Assembly (NCBI GenBank): GCA_029204045.2
Contig: CM055061.1
Coordinates: 42,494,977-42,558,976, forward strand
DNA: 64,000 bases
Origin: Tillandsia leiboldiana
Lineage: Eukaryota > Streptophyta > Magnoliopsida > Poales > Bromeliaceae
Reading direction: 5' to 3'
Positions within the stretch are counted from its first letter, which is position 1, and every line of letters starts with the position of its first letter. Made by a program: the position numbers and the translations under genes. The notes under the pieces were generated by a model that was given only the letters and a program-made list of their open reading frames with translations, had not been told where the DNA came from and ran no database searches. Below, in pieces: positions 58,214-64,000 of the stretch.

Positions 58214-58499
58214 AGGCATGTAAGACCCGGCTTTTCCTTAACCCTTCTGGTCACCCTCTTCTTGTAATGCCTGACCGGGGGCCTCATTTTTGGTGTTTTT
58301 CCGGACAGACCGTCGGGGCCCACAAATAATTTTAGGCGGTAGAGCTCGCGGAACGGAGCGCGTGGGCGCGATCGGTTTATTTTTCCGACTCCCGGTCTGA
58401 CCAGAATTAATTCTCGAAGTTGGGGTCCCCCTTAGACGCCTCGGGATCCGTGTTGGCAGCCGCACACCTTTTAAGGTAAACCCTAATTCTTTTAGTAGA

Positions 58500-58506
58500 T
58501 ATATAT
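58500..58506 (+). promoter_or_regulatory. Candidate TATA box of E
   Basis: TATATAT lies in TAGATATATATGTAGCC. It is the only good TATA in the first part of the LTR. Confidence 0.5.
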
Positions 58507-58744
58507 GTAGCCGTGAGGGAAAGAGGATTAGGGTTCCTCTTATTTTCTTTTGGTGGCCACCTCTTTTCTTTTTCTTCCTCCCTCGTAGCCGCCGGCAAAG
58601 AGAAACCAAGCACACCGCAAGGGTGGACCGGTGGAGGCAAGCGGACGATCCCTCTCTTCCTCCTCTTTCGCACATCAAGGTGAGTCGGACGCGTTTCGTT
58701 CGGGGGAAATCTCCCTCTTTCTTTCTTTTGTTGGTCACGAGGAG

Positions 58745-59880
58745 GGAGGAGGCCCGGCGCCGTCGCGCACCGCGGGCCGCGCGCCCGCGCAGCGCTCGGC
58801 CGCGCGGGGCCGCCCGCAGGAGGGGCGCCCGCGCGGGCTGGTGCCGCGCGGGGCCGCCCCGCACCGCGGGCCGCGCGCCCGCGCGGCGCTCGGCCGCGCG
58901 GGGCCGCCCGCAGGAGGGGGGGCGCCCGCGCGGGTTGGTGCCGCGCGGGGCCGCCCCGCACCGCGGGCCGCGCGCCCGCGCGGCGCTCGGCCGCGCGCCC
59001 GCGCGGCGCTCGGCCGCGCGGGGCCGGCCGCAGGAGGGGGCGCCCGCGCGGGCTGGTGCCGCGCGGGGCCGCCCCGCACCGCGGGCCGCGCGCCCGCGCG
59101 GCGCTCGGCCGCGCGGGGCCCCCCGCAGGAGGGGGGCGCCCGCGCGGGCTGGTGCCGCGCGGGGCCGCCCCGCACCGCGGGCCGCGCGCCCGCGCGGCGC
59201 TCGGCCGCGCGGGGCCGCCCGCAGGAGGGGGGCGCCCGCGCGGGCTGGTGCCGCGCGGGGCCGCCCCGCACCGCGGGCCGCGCGCCCGCGCGGCGCTCGG
59301 CCGCGCGGGGCCGCCCGCAGGAGGGGCGCCCGCGCGGGCTGGTGCCGCGCGGGGCCGCCCCGCACCGCGGGCAGCGCGCCCGCGCGGCACTCGGCCGCGC
59401 GGGGCCGCCCGCAGGAGGGGCGCCCGCGCGGGCTGGTGCCGCGCGGGGTCGCCCCGCACCGCGGGCCGCGCGCCCGCGCGGCGCTCGGCCGCGCGGGGCC
59501 GCCCGCAGGAGGGGCGCCGCGCGGGCTGGTGCCGCGCGGGGTCGCCCCGCACCGCGGGCAGCGCGCCCGCGCGGCGCTCGGCCGCGCGGGGCCGCCCGCA
59601 GGAGGGGCGCCCGCGCGGGCTGGTGCCGCGCGGGGTCGCCCGCACCGCGGGCAGCGCGCCCGCGCGGCGCTCGGCCGCGCGGGGCCGCCCGCAGGAGGGG
59701 CGCCCGCGCGGGCTGGTGCCGCGCGGGGTCGCCCGCACCGCGGGCAGCGCGCCCGCGCGGCGCTCGGCCGCGCGGGGCCACCCGCAGGAGGGGCGGCCGC
59801 GCGGGCTGGTGCCGCGCGGGGCTGCGCCCTGGCAGAGTGTTCGTCGCACGGGCCGGTGCCGTGCGAAGAACTCCGCCGCA
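58745..59880 (+). repeat. GC-rich minisatellite (about 95-bp unit) in E LTR
   Basis: About eleven tandem copies are marked by GCAGGAGGGGCGCCCGCG near 58813, 58909, 59029, 59125, 59221, 59318, 59410, 59505, 59597, 59687 and 59781. One copy carries an extra 24-bp internal duplication (near 58980-59005). It is nearly pure G+C and packed with CpG. Overlapping open frames of 280-550 codons exist here in several frames on both strands; they are by-products of composition. It lies between a candidate donor (58680) and acceptor (59942). Confidence 0.93.
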
Positions 59881-59942
59881 CGCTGTAGGGAGTCGTTGTA
59901 AGTTTCGGACTTCTAAGTCTCGATTTGCCTATGTTCCTTCAG

Positions 59943-60011
59943 GAGTGCGGGACGCTGTTGGCGACTGGAGCACAGACGCGGACTGGACGAACGCAGGACG
60001 ACGCACACAAG
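59943..60011 (+). other. Candidate 69-nt leader exon of E
   Basis: Acceptor TATGTTCCTTCAG ends at 59942 and donor CACAAG|GTGGGTACG begins at 60012. The upstream donor is ATCAAG|GTGAGTCGG, with the intron from 58680. Splicing would remove the whole GC-rich array (1263-nt intron). This is inference from consensus sites; the solo C LTR has the same layout. Confidence 0.4.
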
Positions 60012-60298
60012 GTGGGTACGTTCCCGGGGGTTTCGGGAATGGGGTTTAACTGTTAGAAATAGCATGTTGGGGCAAGGTGGAATTGTCAGTCTCCTTCTGT
60101 TTATGCACTAACCCTGTTATGTCATGTTATGATACTCAATGTCAATCTGAGGCTCAAATTTGCTACACGCACACCCGCGGTTTGGCCACCGCAAGGGTGT
60201 GCTTTTCCGGAAAAGTGGTACGTTGACCCGTGTACCCCACGCGGAGGTGGCGTTAGGAATGGGGGCCCCCATGGGTGGGGGGTGTGAGCGGTGACGTC

Positions 60299-60414
60299 GA
60301 GGCAGGTGCTCGGCGGCCGAGGCAGGTGCTCGGCGGTGGGCATCGGGGAAGGTGCCCGATGTTGCTTTGCGAGGCAGGTGCTCGGCGGTGGGCATCGGGG
60401 AAGGTGCCCGATGT
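60299..60414 (+). repeat. Short tandem repeat in E LTR
   Basis: GAGGCAGGTGCTCGGCGG occurs three times (60299, 60319, 60371). The last two copies extend through GGGCATCGGGGAAGGTGCCC, which itself contains an inverted repeat. Confidence 0.9.
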
Positions 60415-61254
60415 CGTATTGATACAGGGTGTGGTTAAGGTGGAAGATGCATGGGAGGGATAGTTGCTCCGGTGTTTGTGGTTTGCCTTATCTTTGTTTA
60501 CTACGCTTATCATTCTATTTCTAGTCACTGACTTCCCACTCCGTGACAGGTTCGTCCAGGGGCGAGTGCTAGGGCGCCGGTGAGGACGTTAGGGTGCTGA
60601 TCTGATTTTTGGGTGACTTCAGAGACAGTGACTCTTCTTTCCCTTTTCTTTTATTATTCATGGTAGCTAGTTGTGGATTGCGACACCCCCGTGGGGTCGA
60701 AGTGGATGTTGCCTTTCCTTTCCTTTTTGAATAATTGAATGAATACTACGTTCTCTCTTACTTGGCCGTTTTGAACGATGAAAAACAAAGAAAACCGTTT
60801 GCGAAAACTATTTCTAAAACGTGGGTGTCGTGTGGGCACCGAGCTTTATAAACCTTGTGGGATTTATGTGTTTGCGAACTGTTTTCACAAACGAGGGCAT
60901 CGTGTGGATGCTGCTTTCAAAACCTTGTGATTATTTATCCTTTGAAAACACCGGCCTCAATACTCTAAGTGAATGCTAGAATGTCATGTGAATTGTTTGG
61001 TTGTATGTGTACGAGACCCCAACTGATGTGGTTAGAGATTGTATGTACTACGCCTTGTGGGACACTTTGTAGCCGAGACGCCGTGCATATACAAAGGGGC
61101 CTCTGCCCATTTGCAGAGCGAATTTGTGTATGCGGCGGGTCTGTGCACGCGCCGGGGAGTAATGTTTTACAAAAAAAAAATATATGGCTGATTCAGGGGC
61201 ATCGGTGGCTCCTCTTCCGCGCGATTCGTACCCCCGGGGCGTGACAGATTAAGA

Positions 61255-61266
61255 TGGTATCAGAGC
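61255..61266 (+). other. Primer-binding site of E
   Basis: TGGTATCAGAGC lies eight bases after the LTR end, complementary to initiator tRNA-Met. Confidence 0.92.
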
Positions 61267-61489
61267 GGTAAACTTTAACCACAACAGTCGGGGCCTAACA
61301 TCCACGGGCGCAATACTCTGGCTACTGAGTAATAAAGTGAACACGGGATAAATAAAACGCGAGTTCTCGTTGGGGGAAAAAGGGGGGAGGGAATTAGTGT
61401 TCTTTTTCTTTTCTCCCTCTAGTGCCAGCACTTGTGGCGTGCCGTTTTATTTAAACTAGGAGTAACTGGTTCGTGCAAATGTTCAGATC

Positions 61490-64000
61490 ATGGCCAGGAC
61501 TAGATCCACAGCCGAGGACACGGGGGCGAACCTACCAAACGAGCGAGACCGTGTGCGCGCCAACCTGGCCGACTTCAAGAAATACGACCCGCCAACGTTC
61601 GAGGGGGACACGACAGACCCCTGGGTTGTGGAGAAATAGGTGGATACAATGGAGAAATTATTCGAGGACCTATTGATGGAAGACCACGAGCGGGTCCCCC
61701 TGGCCGCCCACTTGCTCGAGGGGAACGCCCGCATTTGGTGGAAGACCGTACGCCCCGACTCTGCGTCGGGCGCTACCCTTCCGTCATGGACTACCTTTAA
61801 ACAGCAGCTATTCGGGGCGTTCTTTACCAATAGCGTGAAGAAACAACTGGAGGACGACCTAAACCACATCAGGCAGGGAACCAAAACAGTAATGGAGTAC
61901 CAGAGGGAGTTCGTGAGACTGGCGAACTGTGTCCCGTTCGTCATTCGGGATGAATCCCATAAGGCACAACTGTTTGTGGATGGATTGAGGACTGACATTT
62001 TCCAAGTGGTGGACGCGGCAGATCTACATACCTTTCAGAAGGTGGTCGACCGAGCCACCATCGTGGAACGAGGCTTTCCCGTCACGCGCGCCCGAAGGGA
62101 AGGCTCCCACCAGCAAGACGACAGGAAGCGGACCCAGACGACTTCAGGGGGAGGGGGCTCCTCCAGCGGGAATCGGCCCCCTAAGCGGTGGAGACCCCAG
62201 CAAAGGACCAGGGGAGCGCCAGGAGAGGGACAACGCCCGGAGGACCGCTCGTGCGTGATCTGCGGCGGGGCGCACCGGGTGATGGATTGCTCCAAGAGAC
62301 AGGACCATTGTTTCCGATGTGGCAAGCAGGGGCACTTCCGTTTCAACTGTCCCCTGAACCAAGGCACCACATCTTCAGCAGCCTCCGTGCCTTCACCCCA
62401 GCATGCAGGGCGGGGGAAAGCACCAATGACGTCAGCCCCCAGACCGCCAGCACCCCGATCTGTAGGGGAAAAGCCACCGCCTTCGGGAGGCCGCGTCTAT
62501 TCGATGGGTCAGCAGGAGACACACCCGTCTGAGCACGTCGTCGCAGGTATCACTCTTGCTTCTGTTTATCGCGCTAGAACCCTTTTTGACACCGGAGCGA
62601 CCCTCTCGTTTATGTCTCGAGACTTCGCACTGACCCATGATTTTGAGTTGAGACCCTTACCCAGTGTGATGACCGTTCACACCGCGGGAGGATCCTTGGA
62701 GGCACGCAACATGGTGCCTTCCTGCCCTATATGGATGGGAAGGCTTCCGTGCCCCTGGGATCTGGTAGTCATTCCATTGAAAGAGTATGATGTAGTACTC
62801 GGAATGGATTGGCTCACGTGGTACCTTGCGGTCATAGACTGTGAGAAGCGCGAGGTACGACTGATGTACCCCGATTTTCCGGAGAACGTGTACTTGGCCT
62901 GCAAGAGCGTTTCCTTTTCTTCCATGATTCCTGCATCCCGAGCCAGAAAGTTGGTAGAGGGCGGGTGTATGGCCTACTTGGTGTCGGTGGCCCTGGCCGC
63001 CGGATCCTCCACGGCACTCCCCGACATCCCTGTGGTGAGGGACTTCCCAGATGTTTTTCCGGCCGAACTACCTGGTTTACCCCCCGAGCGAGAAGTTGTC
63101 TTTCCTATTGAGCTTCCACCCGGCACTCGACCAATCACGAAGGCCCCCTACAGGATGGCCTTCGCGGAGCTGAAGGAACTTAAGGCGCAGCTAGAGGACC
63201 TTCTGGACAAGGGGTTTATCCGACCGAGTGTGTCCCCTTGGGGCGCACCTGTACTCTTTGTACGAAAGAAAGACGGGAGCTTGCGGTTGTGCATCGACTA
63301 CCGGGAAATCAACAAAGTCACAGTGAAAAACAAGTACCCCTTACCTAGGATTGATGACCTCTTTGACCAGCTGCGGGGTGCAACTGTCTTCTCAAAAATC
63401 GACCTGCAGTCGGGCTACCACCAGCTCAGAGTTCGAGACGAGGATATTCCGAAGACGGCATTCCGGACTCGGTATGGCCATTACGAGTTCACAGTAATGC
63501 CGTTCGGGCTTACTAATGCCCCAGCAGTGTTCATGGACATGATGAACCGAGTTTTCAGACCCTTCCTGGATCAGTTCGTTGTGGTCTTCATCGACGACAT
63601 CCTAATTTACTCCACCACCGATGAGAAGCACGAGGAGCACCTACGAATTGTTCTACAGACCCTTAGGGAGCAGGAGTTGTTCGCAAAACTTAAGAAATGC
63701 GAATTCTGGCTTCGCGAAGTGGGGTTTCTAGGGCATATCATTTCAGCAGCAGGAGTCGCAGTGGATCCCAAGAAGGTGGAGACGGTGACCGACTGGCCCC
63801 AGCCGACCACAGTGACAGAGGTGCGCAGCTTTTTGGGCCTTGCGGGATACTACAGACGTTTCGTGGAGGGTTTCTCGAAGATTGCGACCCCTCTGAACCG
63901 CCTAACCCGGAAAGGAGTAAAGTTCATTTGGACGGTCCAATGCCAAGAGAGCTTTGAAGAACTTAAGAAACGGTTAACAAGAGCGCCTGTGCTTACCTTA
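61490..64000 (+). CDS. gag-pol: gag-protease-pol polyprotein of E, partial, with one nonsense codon
   Basis: The frame starts at ATG 61490 (MARTRSTAEDTG) and stays open for 837 codons to the window edge, except for TAG at 61637-61639 (codon 50). There the sequence VVEK*VDTMEKLF implies a lost Trp. If translation cannot pass it, the next Met is codon 54 (61649). The gag capsid has GNARIWWKTV near 79 and MEYQREFVRL near 135. Zinc knuckles begin at Cys255 (CVICGGAHRVMDC, with a three-residue gap before His) and Cys274 (CFRCGKQGHFRFNC). The protease active site is DTGA at 367-370, with GMDW at 438. The reverse transcriptase has LRLCIDYREIN near 598 and FIDD with Asp702-Asp703. The frame runs into GLAGYYRRFVEGF and the RNase H side. 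RNase H completion, integrase and the expected chromodomain are outside. It would replicate the element through cytoplasmic particles. Apart from codon 50 it looks intact. Confidence 0.93.

Larger units (their letters stand above)
55082..58218 (+). mobile_element. 3' LTR of B2, interrupted by element E
   Basis: It begins TGTGAGGACCTGGATCCCC and runs 3137 bp until E at 58219. The last roughly 0.9 kb should lie beyond E. It has a GC-rich U3 with CACGTG motifs (about 55500-55800), a possible donor GACAG|GTAGGGC at 56287 and a CGAG|GTGGGTACC donor near 56872. Tandem repeats lie close to the E insertion. The five bases before E, AGGCA, should be its TSD. No gene is seen. Confidence 0.87.
58219..61246 (+). 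repeat. 5' LTR of E (3028 bp)
   Basis: It runs from TGTAAGACCCGG to CCCCGGGGCGTGACA. The TATA candidate at 58500 gives a short U3 (about 0.28 kb) and a very long transcribed part that includes the GC-rich array. The last kilobase has no gene. The LTR end shares GGGGCGTGACA with families B, C and D. Confidence 0.87.
58219..64000 (+). mobile_element. Ty3/gypsy chromovirus-like element E (Tekay/Del type), right end outside the window
   Basis: It consists of a 3028-bp 5' LTR, a primer-binding site and one gag-pro-pol frame reaching the window edge in RT/RNase H. The single-frame organisation, tRNA-Met primer site, two zinc knuckles and pol sequence fit the Tekay/Del branch. The chromodomain that would confirm this would be past 64000. 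Its third-position GC is higher than that of the copia genes. Confidence 0.9.

Noticed and set aside
58238..60049. Several overlapping ORFs of 280-550 codons on both strands, rich in Ala, Arg, Gly and Pro
   Set aside because: They run through a GC-rich tandem array in which all frames lack stop codons. There is no conserved domain and no preferred frame, and they span LTR sequence.
61637..61639. Programmed stop-codon readthrough at gag codon 50
   Set aside because: The downstream context does not match known readthrough signals, and the stop replaces a Trp in the middle of gag, not at a gag-pol border.

Overview
The window is plant nuclear DNA made, as far as I can see, entirely of LTR retrotransposons inserted into one another. 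I find no host gene, tRNA or bacterial feature. The plant assignment rests on four things: primer-binding sites matching initiator tRNA-Met (TGGTATCAGAGC), Ty3/gypsy and Ty1/copia polyproteins of plant type, very long LTRs, and a Cassandra-type miniature element whose LTRs carry 5S rRNA sequence. I cannot name the species.

I use working names. Families B, C and D are related Ty3/gypsy elements with LTRs of 3-4 kb ending in ...GGGGCGTGACA. E is a Tekay/Del-like Ty3/gypsy element. Layout: 1-16853 is the 3' part of a plus-strand B element (B1), whose 3' LTR is split by three solo LTRs (C 2340-6170; D 8068-11291, minus; B 11821-15812), each flanked by a 5-bp target-site duplication (TSD). 16854-18650 is part of a minus-strand C LTR. 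18651-23115 is a broken plus-strand C pol gene, split by a minus-strand solo B LTR (19383-22696), followed by its 3' LTR start (23116-24798). 24799-51068 is the 3' part of a minus-strand D element. Its LTR holds a complete minus-strand B element (27102-49802, TSD ACGAT), whose own 3' LTR holds a complete minus-strand copia element (29798-41001, TSD AAACG). 51069-51644 is the Cassandra-type TRIM. 51645-58218 is a second plus-strand B element (B2) with a cut-down 5' LTR. Its 3' LTR is split by E, which runs from 58219 off the right edge.

Coding capacity is limited. The copia element has a long gag, a pol lacking protease and the first part of integrase, and an extra 484-codon ORF between pol and the 3' LTR. 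E has a gag-pro-pol frame open to the window edge except for one nonsense codon (codon 50). Families B, C and D retain only remnants. The B internal regions are collapsed the same way in separate copies although one copy has LTRs only about 0.8% different, so B looks like a non-autonomous family moved by a partner's proteins.

The most interesting signals are these: the 5S-bearing Cassandra sitting exactly on a rearrangement junction; the copia extra ORF preceded by a copy of the LTR's own paired-palindrome promoter array; a 30-bp minisatellite with an eight-monomer higher-order repeat inside a solo LTR; GC-rich minisatellites placed between consensus splice sites in the LTR leaders of two families; a conserved 42-nt candidate exon in D LTRs; and G-box clusters in B and D LTRs.
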